Origin: Liolophura sinensis
Taxonomy: Eukaryota; Mollusca; Polyplacophora; Chitonida; Chitonidae
Length of the DNA: 64,000 nucleotides
Direction: 5' to 3'
Assembly: GCF_032854445.1 (NCBI RefSeq)
Contig: NC_088300.1
Span: forward strand, 8,928,001 to 8,992,000
Shown piece by piece: positions 46,253 to 58,700 of the stretch (positions are counted from its first letter, which is position 1; every line of letters starts with the position of its first letter). The notes under the pieces were generated by a model that did no database searches, was not told the origin of the DNA, and worked only from the letters and a program-made list of their open reading frames with translations. The position numbers were made by a program, and so were the translations under genes.

Positions 46253-47846
46253 ATAACGGTACACCGGATAAAGGAAAATCCGGCCTCATTGACTTCGCGC
46301 CAAGTACCGGGACATTAAAGATTTACGCTAACTGAGGTGAATCCGTCATTTAGATGTCACTGATATAGGGTTCTAGCCTGAATTAGCCTATGCAAATCCG
46401 GTTGGTAGCTCCTGTCGACTATTTTTGTATATATGTTAATTGTTGGTTATGCTATACAAAACTGTACAGACGTTTATAATTCCTTGAAAAGCAAATGCAT
46501 GAGATAGAGAAGCACATAGATACTTGTACTAACTTGATTAATAGTCATAAATGAAGTATGTGTAGTAAGACCGACAGCGAATGGTTTTGTAGATCATACA
46601 GAAACCAACATCTATTGTATCAATATTCCCGTTGTTCGGACTAAAACATTTAAGCAAGCCAAGTGCTTAAAGCAAACAGAAACTCGGTCGGGACTAAAAC
46701 CACCAACACCAGCTGTGGGACATGTAGGTCTATATATAGGCCCTACTGTAGATTATGACGAACACAATTAGCTTAGACTACCACAACATCCCAGGCATTC
46801 TCTTATTTTTTTTTTTATTAGACTGCATTGTTGTTCAACGCGATACTCATAAACTTCTCACTTATATAGGCCTACTATGGCGTTCTGATTTATGTAGGGC
46901 GGAAACTGGAGTATCTCTAGCCAATTAATGACGAACTTGTCCATGCGCGTGTGATGTAGGCCTACATCCCATTATAGTGTATCCAGCTGTTTTATAATAT
47001 ACTGAAAATGCAGAACGAGTTTTATCTCTTGGTAACAGCTTTCGTGTGTGAAATGTTTTTATAGCATGCATTGTTAATAATGTGGATGGAACCTGGTATG
47101 TTATCACCTCAAGCGTTCATTAGACACATGACAAGCACTCATCCGACAAATTGTTTGTCCCTCGCAAAGTTTTTTTTTTCAAGTAGATGAGCTTCAAAAT
47201 TAGGAAAGGGTTAACTTAAAGTTGATTACATACCCATTTACGTGTCTAAATATGTTTGCAATCGCCTATGTTATGTTCATAGAAATAAGCGTTTTACTCT
47301 AAAGGATTGGTTAAACTGATGGCTGTTGTACCTCAGCCAAGTTGGTTTCTTGATCTACCGCCTAATTACTGCTAATCTGTCAACGGTACATAGCTAAAGC
47401 AATGCAATAATTGATCATCTAGTCATGTGAAACCGTTACAGAAGTGGCTATGTATGCTAAGATTTATATACTTATTTTCGGTTCATTTTCCGTGAAAATC
47501 GCTTTAAAAGTAATGAGATTTAATAAAAAATAAAAAAAGGTGACGAAAAAAATCTAATTTACCTCTTGGATTAGTCTTCAACTTAATTACAGTGTCCAGG
47601 CTACAAATTGCTCAGAACTAGCGGGCGTCTACGCAGGCTTCCATCATATTTTCTGCATAGATGAACAGAAAAATGTGTCTAATATGCATATGAAAGCATA
47701 AAAACAAATCACTTAACTGTATTCTTATACAAAGCAGGTTTTGTTTATGAAAATGTTCTTTTTAAATGAAAGTACATGCATGCGTTTAGTGTAAATTGCG
47801 CAGGGAACGCTGAAAACCCCGAGAGAATGAGCGCAAACCGCTATAT
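46253..47846. other. Gene-free stretch upstream of the selenoperoxidase
   Basis: No gene or ordered repeat recognised. A decayed minus-strand SINE tail may be present at 46805-46880. Confidence 0.4.
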
Positions 47847-47904
47847 TTGTTGATTTTAAATTGCTGTAATATTTCAATCGTAATCAGTTGTTTTGTGTGT
47901 AGAA

Positions 47905-48950
47905 ACCATGTAAGTACCTCGCCAGGTTTATGTTTGAATGCTAGAAACCATGAAAGCACCTCGCCAGGTTTGTGTGGGCATGGTAGAAATCATGTAAGAA
48001 CCTCTCCACGTTTGTGTGGCCATAGTAGAAACCGTGTAAGAACCTCTCCAGGTTTGTGTGGGCATGGAAGAAACCATGTAAGCACCGCTCCAGGTTTGTG
48101 TGGACATGGTAGAAACCGTGTAAGAACCTCTCCAGGTTTGTGTAGACATGGTAGAAATCATGTAAGAACCTCTCCAGGTTTGTGTGGGCATGGTAGAAAG
48201 CATGTAAGAACCTCTCCAGGTTTGTGTGGGCATAGTAGAAATCATGTAAGCACCTCTCCAGGTTTGTGTGGGCATAGTAGAAATAGTGTAAGAACCTCTC
48301 CAGGTTTGTGTGGACATGGTAGAAACCATGTAAGCACCGCTCCAGGTTTGTGTGGACAAGGTAGAAACCGTGTAAGAACCTCTCCAGGTTGGTGTGGGCA
48401 TAGTAGAAACCATGTAAGCACCGCTCCAGGTTTGTGTGGACGTGGTAGAAACCATGTAAGCACCGCTCCAGGTTTGTGTGGACATGGTAGAAACCATGTA
48501 AGCACCGCTCCAGGTTTGTGTGGACATGGTAGAAACCATGTAAGCACCGCTCCAGGTTTGTGTGGACATGGTAGAAACCGTGTGAGAACCTGTCCAGGTT
48601 TGTGTGGGCATCATAGAAACGATGTAAGCATCGCTCCAGGTTTGTGTGGACATGGTAGAAACCATGTAAGCACCTCTCCAGGTTTGTGTGGACATCATAG
48701 AAACCATGTAAGCACCGTTCCAGGTTTGTGTGGGCATAGTAGAAACCGTGTAAGAACCTCTCCAGGTTTGTGTGGACATCATAGAAACCATGTAAGCACC
48801 GCTCAGGTTTGTGTGGACATGGTAGAAACCATGTAAGCACCTCGCCAGGTTTGAGTGGACATGGTAGAAATCATGAAAGAACCTCTACAGGTTTGTGTGG
48901 GCATGATAGAAACCATGTAAGCACCTCGCCAGGCTTGTAGGGCATCAGCT
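47905..48950. repeat. 42-bp minisatellite, open in three frames
   Basis: About 25 units of GTAGAAACCATGTAAGCACC plus TCTCCAGGTTTGTGTGGACATG. Because 42 is a multiple of three, stop-free frames run through most of the array: 329 codons on plus (repeat GRNHVSTAPGLCGH) and 287 and 299 codons on minus. Variation between units is mainly at a few fixed sites (ACC/ATC, CTC/CGC, GGCATAG/GACATGG). No upstream gene context was found, so it is called a minisatellite and not a gene. Confidence 0.85.
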
Positions 48951-49654
48951 GTAGAAACCTGACCAAGTATACTTGAGAAACCCTCTGACCTAAAGCCGCC
49001 TTTGTTTTGAACGAGATAGCTGGCAAATGGTCGCACGTATATTAACCAAATATGACCAGTTAGAATCTCAGGTAATATTTTATTCACACAATATTCGCAT
49101 TATGAATCATGAACGCTAATGGAAGAAACAACTTTTCTCACGGCCTTATGGCCAACCTGGGTGTCGAACTTACACATTTCGCATGAACCCCGTGTGTGGT
49201 AGTACTTATAATGACGCGGACAGCCTATGTCGTTTTCGGTAATATTATCATTACCCTATATTGGATATATTATTTCATTGGTGTTTAACGCCACACTGTA
49301 CAGTTTTTATATTTTATTTTAGGCCGTGATAGGGTTAGTCGTTTAAGGATTCAAGTGTAACTTTTGATAAATTGAAGTGTTCCAAAATATATCCTATAGA
49401 AATGGCCTGCATGAGAATACACGATTATAAAATGTAGCATTAACACACACACATATATATACAGGTATATATAGGTACATATATACAATAGAACTGGCAC
49501 GTATTACAGACAAGTCAGAATGGAATGAAAAAGCCCTGAAAAACAATAGAACGTGAGTCAGCACTATCAAGGTCTATCTGGAGAACTTTATGTTAGTGAT
49601 GATGTCGCATATTTTTGTATCAAGGTGTTTTATGTGCATCATGAGTATATTATG

Positions 49655-50970
49655 CAAAACAGACATGAATTCACTTCTCCCTACACTCTGAGGATGGCTT
49701 ATGGACAGTTCAGACAAATTCACTTCTCCCTACACTCTGAGGATGGCTTATGGACAGTGCAGACAAATTCACTTCTCCCTACACTCTGAGGTAGGCTTAT
49801 GGACTGTAGACAAATTCACTTCTCCCTACACTCTGAAGTAGGCTTATGGACAGTGTAGAAAAATTCACTTCACCCTACAATCTGAGGTAGGTTTATGGAC
49901 TGTAGACAAATTCACTTCTCCCTACACTCTGAGGATGGCTTATGGACAGTGTAGACAAATTCACTTCTCCCTACACTCTGAGCTAGGCTTATGGACTGTA
50001 GACAAATTCACTTCTCCCTAAACTCTGAGCTAGGCTTATGGACAGTGGAGACAAATTCACTTCTCCCTACACTCTGAGGTAGGCTTATGGACAGTGTGGA
50101 CAAATTCACTTCTCCCTACACTCTGAGGTAGGTTTATGGACAGTGTAGACAAATTCACTTCTCCCTACAATCTGAGGTAGGTTTATGGACTGTAGACAAA
50201 TTCACTTCTCCCTACACTCTGAGGATGGCTTATGGACAGTGCAGACAAATTCACTTCTCCCTACACTCTGAGCTAGGCTTATGGACTGTAGACAAATTCA
50301 CTTCTCCCTAAACTCTGAGCTAGGCTTATGGACAGTGGAGACAAATTCACTTCTCCCTACACTCTGAGGTAGGCTTATGGACAGTGTGGACAAATTCACT
50401 TCTCCCTACACTCTGAGGTAGGTTTATGGACAGTGTAGACAAATTCACTTCTCCCTACACTCTGAGGTAGATTTATGGACAGTGTAGACAAATTCACTTC
50501 TCCCTACACTCTGAGGTAGGTTTATGGACAGTGTAGACAAATTCACTTCTCCCTACACTCTGAGGTAGGTTTATGGACTGTAGACAAATTCACTTCTCCC
50601 TACACTCTGAGGTAGGTTTATGGACTGTAGACAAATTCACTTCTCCCTACACTCTGAGGTAGGTTTATGGACAGTTCAGACAAATTCACTTCTCCCTACA
50701 CTCTGAGGTAGGTTTATGGACAGTGTAGACAAATTCACTTCTCCCTACACTCTGAGCTAGGCTTATGGATTGTAGACAAATTCACTTCTCCCTACACTCT
50801 GAGGTAGGTTTATGGAGTGTAGACAAATTCACTTCTCCCTACACTCTGAGGTAGCTTATGGACTGTAGACAAATTCACTTCTCCCTACACTCTGAGGTAG
50901 ATTTATGGACAGTGTAGACAAATTCACGTCTCCCTACACTCTGAGGATGGCTTATGGACAGTGCCGACAA
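49655..50970. repeat. 47/49-bp minisatellite
   Basis: About 27 units of ACAAATTCACTTCTCCCTAC plus ACTCTGAGGTAGGTTTATGG and either ACAGTGTAG or ACTGTAG, so two unit lengths (49 and 47 bp) are mixed. A block of several units (about 49860-50090) recurs at about 50160-50400, showing a larger duplication inside the array. Confidence 0.95.
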
Positions 50971-51104
50971 AGCATCGATGTTCAGTTCATACAGCTGAAG
51001 GAACTGGCAAATAATGACATCATTAAACTTTCTTTCTGTATAGAAGATAAAGTGTCATCGTTTGTAGATTGTTGTCACTTTTGTTATACTGGTGTAGACA
51101 CTTG

Positions 51105-51335
51105 TCCGACTAAAGGTGCAAGGTTACGCCATCCTTACACGTAAGTACGTTACCATGGTGTCGCACGCACAGAGACCACGTTTGTCGAATTGAGGACGCA
51201 ATGCTACGTCATCTTTACACGTCACTACGTTACCATGGTGTCACACGCCCAGAGCCTATGTTTGTCGGACTAAGTAAAGACATAAGGTTACATCATTTTT
51301 CGACGTAAGTACGTTACCATCACGGTGTCGTATGC
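51105..51335. repeat. Three tandem copies of an about 85-bp unit
   Basis: Each copy has CACGTAAGTACGTTACCATG or a close variant, followed by GTGTCGCACGC..CAGAG and TTTGTCG. It lies just right of the 47/49-bp array. Confidence 0.7.
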
Positions 51336-52599
51336 TCAGAACCCCCTCAATCACATGGATAGTCAGGAACAAAGGATATTTGCAAGTGACCAAACTGGAA
51401 ATAATTAGGCTATATGTTTGCTTTATTATATCGACAATTCTCAACAATAATGTTGACATCAAATTTAGTCTTGTGCTTAAACGTGCCAGACTTCATTAGT
51501 CGGTGGGAAGTTTAAAATTTCGTCACTTGTGCGAGATTTGTTTTTTGTTTTATTTTTATTTCATTGATTTATTCCAGTGGAATATAGTATTTCAGTAATA
51601 ATACCGGGTAAAGTCTTATAGAATTTCACCAGTTATACAACAAACCTCACAAGGCCTTCATCTAGGGTTATCAGAGTGGGATAGCATTTGAGGTTACCCG
51701 AAACACATCATATCGTCAGTTAATTTACTCAGTATCTATGAGTAGCCTTAAAATGTTCATGTTTTTTTTTAACAGGCATATAACAGTTGCTCGATTAAGA
51801 CCGGCGATTTATAAGATGTATTAAAACCTTGTGTGTACTCACTTGTATAAGTCCACAAGGCAGCAAAGAACAGTCTTCTTAACGCTTCCTCAACACCTAA
51901 TTCGAGATTACCTGCACAAGAGGGTTCTGTTATATGGAGAGTTATCGATTTATAAATGTATGCACCTGTTTTGTGCATATCCTGAGAAACAGCCAATAAT
52001 CATTCGATGGAGACATTAATTAACACACCAAGTCTGTACAAATGCAAATCATGATTATGCATGAAGAGAACTACTGCACACTTACCCGTAACAATATGTT
52101 GATCTGAATGTTTGTTATGCACTGCAAGCCGGTACAATCCTGAACAGCTGTGTACGAACTTCCCGGAAACAACTTTGACGACCAAGTCATCAGTTTCCAT
52201 GGTTACTACTTTCAGGTGTGTTCGCTGCATAGAGACGCGCCCTTCAGTACTAATCTGGAATTGTTCGATCCGAGGCCGTATCGTAGCCGGCTATATTGGT
52301 CATTGATTAGCACTTCCCTGCTAGAACAATCCTTGGTGGACTGGGCACATTGTTTGGATCTGCTTACATGCAATACAATATTGCATACAGATATTACGAT
52401 GACGAAATGCTTCTGATAGATTGTGGGCATCACATTGGTGTTTATATTTCTTTGGTATTCACTTTCGCTGATGATTTATTAAACCATCATTTAATATCAT
52501 ATTAAGTATCATCCTTCGCAGTCAGTTCTCATTTCACACAGTTCCCGTTTTTTAAATCCCTCTGTGTCAATGGAATGTACGTGACATCAGAAATGACAC

Positions 52600-53880
52600 C
52601 CTGTCCAGTCACCGCAAACTAACATTACGCCAGACATAACACCCCACCCAGTAACAATATACTTACACCAAACATGGCACCCAGTCACAATATACATGCC
52701 CTCACACCGGGCATGATACCCCATCCAGTCATAGTGTGTAGTCAAGACAAGATGACCCACCCAATCACAATGCAGACAGTAGACATAACGCCCCACCCAA
52801 TCCAAGTATAGACATCAGTCAGGACACCCCACCCAGTCACAGTATACTCACACGAAACATGACACTCCACCCAGTCATACTCAAGCATGAAAAGATGTTC
52901 CACCCAGATATAGTACAGACACCAGACAAGATGGTCCAACGAATCAGACACCAGACATGACACCTCACCCAGTCACAGATTACTGAGACCAGACACAATG
53001 CTTCACCCAGACACAGTACATACACAACACACATGATGGCCCATCCAGTTAGAGTACAGGCATGACATCCCACCCAGTCACACTCTGTGGACAATGTACA
53101 TGACATCCCATCCAAAATACACAGAGGCCAGACATGATATCCCACCCAGTCGCAGTACAGACACAGTGCCACACCTAGCCATAGTAAAGCTATGACGCCT
53201 TACCAGTCATGATATGTACAGACGTGACATATCCAACAAAATATCATAGACAACATACATGATACGACACTCAGTCACAGTACATAAACACCAGATCAGA
53301 TGCCCCACTCAGTCACATTACATGGACACCAGATCAGATGCCCCACTCAGTCACAGTACATAGACATCAGACATGATGCCCACCTAGTCATGATGCTGAC
53401 ACCAGACAAGATACCCCACACCCAGTCATAGCACACTGACAGAGCAGACCAGAGAAGATGCCACGGCCAGTCACAGTACATAGACACCAGATATTATGCT
53501 CCATCCAGTCACAGTGGACACACACAAGACATGACACCACACACAGCAATAATATATTTATTTATATAATTTGTGTTTTATAGTCATCTTGAAGAATATT
53601 CCACATATATGAGGTGGCCAGCATTATGGTGGGAGGAAACCCAGCTGAGTCTGTGACCAAATGACCATCCACAGGCTGCTGCAACACCTTCGCAAGTAAA
53701 AGATAAGACAGACCACCCAATCACAGTAGACACCAGACATGAAATGCCACCCAGTCACAGGACATGGCCATCCAGACATAGCAGTCACAGAATACTCACA
53801 CCAGACAGCACTTCCTGCCCAATCACAGTACACCATACACAGTAGAAAGGACCCATCCAGTCACAGTATACCAACACTAG
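52600..53880. repeat. Degenerate about 40-bp tandem repeat
   Basis: About 30 irregular units of CCCACCCAGTCACAGTACAT plus AGACACCAGACATGATG, with many indels. It is interrupted by a minus-strand SINE (53555-53680). Several short frames on the minus strand exist only because of the repetition. Confidence 0.85.
53555..53680 (-). mobile_element. SINE family A copy inside a minisatellite
   Basis: Minus-strand tail: TATTTATTTATATAATTTGT, GTTTTATAGTCATCTTGAAG, then GGTGGCCAGCATTATGGTGG and the GACCATCCACAGGCTGCTG block. It splits the 40-bp tandem repeat, so it inserted after or during the array's growth. Confidence 0.75.
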
Positions 53881-53991
53881 ATATGGCTTCAAGATTATAG
53901 TACTGATGATTTTACTCATCACAATTTCGGAAAACAAACATGGTCATGCACACAAGCCTAAAGCACTTTTATAGTAATTTGCAAAGATAAA

Positions 53992-55743
53992 TTTATTCAA
54001 AGATTTTAACAGCATTGCTTGCTACTTAACATGAACATTATAATATGGAATAACCATAGAAATAAACATCCAGTATGCTTATCCACACAGACATCTGATC
54101 TCTCTTCATGTCTTCATTTCTGACCAGTACAGAAAAAAACATTACAGAACTGTTTCTCCATAATGACCTGCTCCGAAATACAATTTTAATTTGTGAGACT
54201 ATATACAGTATTTTGTTTGACTTACAAATGTTTATAACCCTCAGGGGGAAGTTAGCATAGCTCAGGCAAATGTGATCCTGACAGTTCTGTTCAAAAGGGA
54301 TATTTTTGTGTTAAGCATTATCCAATTTAGGACTGAAGGCTTAAAGTACATCCAAAGGTAAAGTATAGTCTGGTATATAGATAATTTACATACGACTGAG
54401 TGAGCATATTTTCTTTACACATACATATATATGTAGTACATAAGTATCTATGGTTACATAACCAGAATCTTCAGTAAACATACCATTAACAATCACATAA
54501 TAATGTAAATAGAAGTAACAGAGCCACATGTTTTAAGACATAAGAGCCTGTGCTATTAACAGGTTCAAATAATGAATTATCAAAATCTGGCTCATTTAGG
54601 GCAAAACAGCAATCAGCAAGATCAGAAAATTGTTCACGTAACAGATATTTCTGAGTACATACTTTAATAGTGGAAAAAAGCTTGACATATACATATATAA
54701 GCACCGGCAATCATCCACAGATATACATACATATATATATATATTATATCTGGAAAACATACAAGACATTTCATAGGCTATAAAAAATTTAAATATACTT
54801 TAAAGCACAAGTCATAAAAATTTCCCTGGATTAACTTGTACAAAAACACTTTAATTTCTTTAAAAAAAGTGATGCAAAATATTGCTATTTTAAATATACC
54901 TCACAAAAGTTTATTTTTTACAAGAAGTTTTTCCCTGGAAAAATGACATACATTCCAAATACGCAACACATGTTTTCTCCAAAATCAAAAATCACATTAC
55001 AGAATTCAAAATCATTTGCTAGTTCTTGCAAAAGAAAAGATCTATTAATATCTTGATGCTTTATCACAGACAAAGATCTTGTGTTAGGTAAGTGGAATGG
55101 CACAGATGAGTTATATTACAGTTTAGTCATATCCACAGTTTATTACACAAGCTAAGTGCAAATGTAAAGCTAGCCATCAGTCACACACACTGATAGTGTT
55201 ACAGAACGCTTAGCTGCCAAGAATATGCAGCAAGCCTGCAGAGTATTTCACAAGCTAAGGCTTTCACAGGTTTCTGAGTACATTAACACTTTTAATTTAC
55301 TAATGTAAAACTTTCTCAAAAATGGCTGAATTGACATGAAAGGTGACACAAAACCAGCCAAATAAGACATTAAATCACATTTAAGTTGATGAAATACATC
55401 TAGTTTGTTTTAGTCCCCAACATTATTTAAACATGTAGACTTACAAGAAGTCTTCACTGTATTCATTTATATGTAAGGCAATAAAAGTTTATATTGATTA
55501 TCAATGTAAATTAAGCAATGTATATGTATCTAAAAGTTGGAATCCAATAGAATCCCTGAAGGCCAAATTGAGTATCTCTGTTTTCTCAGCATAAAGATAA
55601 ACAACAATGTTATATTCAGGTATGTGTACCTTTCAGAAAAAATCCTGATGGATATCATTTCTCTCTAGTGTTAACAGAGCCTGAGTTACTGTTTGTCCCT
55701 GGCTATTTGAGCAGCCTTTAATAGTTCACTGCTGACACTCAGG
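53992..55743 (-). other. Probable 3' UTR of the phospholipase B1-like gene
   Basis: AT-rich, gene-free sequence follows the stop codon on the minus strand. The first AATAAA in a plausible place at the far end reads 53997-53992. The length (about 1.75 kb) is inferred, and an earlier polyadenylation site is possible. Confidence 0.4.
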
Positions 55744-58700
55744 CTATGTGTACACAGCACTGCCCATACTGTGTAGCAGTATTCCAACATTCTCAGGATT
55801 TCTCTGCTGGCGACTTTTGCGCACCTTGAGAGAGATTCCTAGGGCAAGGGCCACAGAGGCGATGGCAATGAGACATCCCAGCACGACCACTGAGGGGCTG
55901 ATGTTAGCACCCTGTCCCTTGGGTGGGGAATCCTGCTTGTTCTGGGCAGAAAGTGCCCCGTTTAAGGCCTGAGAATCCTCTTTGTCCTGGGCAAAGAATG
56001 CCCCCTTTGAGCCCTGGAAGCCCATCTTGGAATTCAACTCATCAGTGTTCTGACGAGTGAAGAAGAATGGTGTGGCCTAAAAGAAAATATTTGTTTGAAT
56101 ATTAAACATGAATTAAATGTTGAATAGTTAACTGTCATTTATTTATTTGGTACTTGATGCCATCCTCAAAACTGTTCACTTCTATCAGGGGAGTCAGGTT
56201 TGTAGGTGAAGGGAACCAGAAAGTCTGGAGTAATCCACTACCCTCACCAAGTATCTGACTATTGGAGGTTAAATTTAAGCCAGCAACCTCATTCATACAG
56301 GGGGCCTCCATGGCTCAGTTGGTTAGCACTCTAGCGCAGCTCAATGGCCAAGGAGCCTCTCAACAATGTGGTCGTTGTGAGTTCAAGTCCAGCTCATGCT
56401 CACTTCCTCTCCGGCCATAAGTGAGAAGGTCTGCCATAAACCTGTGGATGGTCATGGTTTCCCCTGGGCTCTGCCCAGTTTTCCCCCATCATAATGCTGC
56501 CTGCCAGTTGTATAAGTGAAATATTCTTGAGTAGGGCATAAAACACCAATCAAATAAATAAATAAATAAATCATACGTACAGGAAAGACAGGTTGTGGCA
56601 AGACAATGTTTAAATGGACATAATTTAAGTTTACAGGCCACAATATGGCTGAAATAATGCTGATGTGGCGTTACACTATAATCATCCATTCTATGCACTT
56701 AAAATTTTGACAAAGCATCCTGTTGGCACAATATACAATTACGTTGGCACAATCTACAATTATGTTGGCACAATGTACAACCATGTTGGCACATAGTACA
56801 ACCATGTTGGCATAATGTACAACCATGTTGGCACAATGTACAACCATGTTGGCACAATGTACAATCATGTTGGCACAATATACACCCATGTTGGCACAAT
56901 GTACAACCATGTTGGCACAATGTACAGCCATGAATACATTCAGGCAATGCAGTTTTATTCAAGGTGAAACTGCATGAATTCAAGACAATTTCCTGATTTC
57001 CTAATCGTGTTCGTCACTTCGAGAACAAATTCTTATATCAGTACTAAAGCAGTACAAAGCCACCCATAAATGCATAAATGAATCACATCATAGTATATAG
57101 ATCAGATATATGTCACTTTACTCAGTTGACTCACATCGGTGGGGCAAATAATCTGCTCTCCAGGGGTCCAGCTTGTTCTCTTCTGACCTTCTGGCTCTAT
57201 CTGCACATTGTCACAAACAATAATGTACTGTATGAGTTAATTACCAACAACTCAGGATCTCAAGTTCACAAATGGCAGTTACAATGTACAAACTGATGTA
57301 GCAGAGACATGAAGGCATATTTAACTGTAACACTTTCTTCAGGAATGTAAATATGATGAAGATTTCTGCTCAGCTTGAACATGAGTACTTGTCATAATAA
57401 TCCACACAAATATATGATAGAATATTAGTTTTCTATTAATGATTCAAAGAAGCTACCTTTTCACAAAAAAGCCACATTTTAGAATATGTCATGTGATGAT
57501 ATATGCTCTTAATGTTGATTGGTTGACAGTCACATAAACATTCACTAAATCCACAGACAACTGCTGAATTCGTTTTTAAAACAATGTCCCTACCATGTAT
57601 GTTACACTGTTACAATGTACAACAATGTCCCTACCATGTATGTTACACTGTTACAATGTACAACAATGTCCTACCATGTATGTTACACTGTTACAATGTA
57701 CAACAATGTCCCTACCATGTATGTTACACTGTTACAATGTACAACAATGTCCCTACCATGTATGTTACACTGTTACAATGTACAACAATGTCCCTACCAT
57801 GTTATTCCACAGCCCCTCTGCTGCAGCTGCTTGACCTTTCTCACTGAAGTGGAAACAATCTGGAGCAAAGTAACTCAGGTCAGGTTCATTGTTGGGCTAC
57901 AAAAGATAAAGAGAGACATATAATTATGAGTTCAAATGATACAATAAAGACACTTTAACAGCTCAAAGTATTTTTAAACTACATATACAGACTTCAATTA
58001 AATGTTTTATGGCCCACCCACATTACTTTACATTTATGTTTTCTTATGCTTGTGAAGAGCATATGCGTACAAAAATGGTCTTGAAGCGGATCAAGGGGAA
58101 CAGCTCAGTGCGTCAAGTTATTCTGGGCAGTGAAACTAAATATTGCGTCAATAATTTGGAACACAAAAAAAAATAATAAATACAGTTCCTACACTGTAAT
58201 ATACAAAGGCCTGTTACCAAAATGACTTCAAAAATAAGCTCCAACTGTACAATTTAAAGCAACAGTAAGCATCTTAATGCTGGCCTTCTAATTACTAATA
58301 AATGGATTACAAATAATAAAGAAATGATCGTGTCTGATAAAATGTCTCCCAAAGTGTAGAAGTATTATTCATTGTAGTTTTTACTTACATCCCTGGGGGG
58401 CCTGGTTTCTGTGAGGAATGGCTGCAGTACCACGGTGAAGTCCTCACGGTCGTCATAGCGACCACTCAGTACTAGATCTTCAACGGCTTTACGATATGCT
58501 ACTCCTGCAGCAATCATTTCCTGTCGGGCTGCATCATCTTTGGGAAAAGCTCCACATTTACAGGCATATCTGAAATGTAAATTACATAATGTATCTTCTT
58601 TACTCAATTAGTTATTTGTATAGTCACATGTGCTGCATTCAAGAACATATCATTACACCAGGATGATTTAAGCATGAAATGGATTATTAAAAATACTAAC

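Noticed and set aside
47905-51335. CRISPR-like array reading of the regular tandem repeats
   Set aside because: Units are contiguous without unique spacers, and the context is a eukaryotic genome.
52000-52433. Overlapping frames on both strands near 52 kb as a gene
   Set aside because: Four short frames overlap one another with no recognisable protein or splice context.
56305-56390. Functional tRNA gene
   Set aside because: A and B boxes are present but the cloverleaf arms do not close and the sequence continues into a SINE body and tail.
56725-56935. Repeat frames in the 21-, 27- and 41-bp arrays as proteins
   Set aside because: Open frames arise from unit lengths divisible by three or from short repetition inside introns of the lipase gene.
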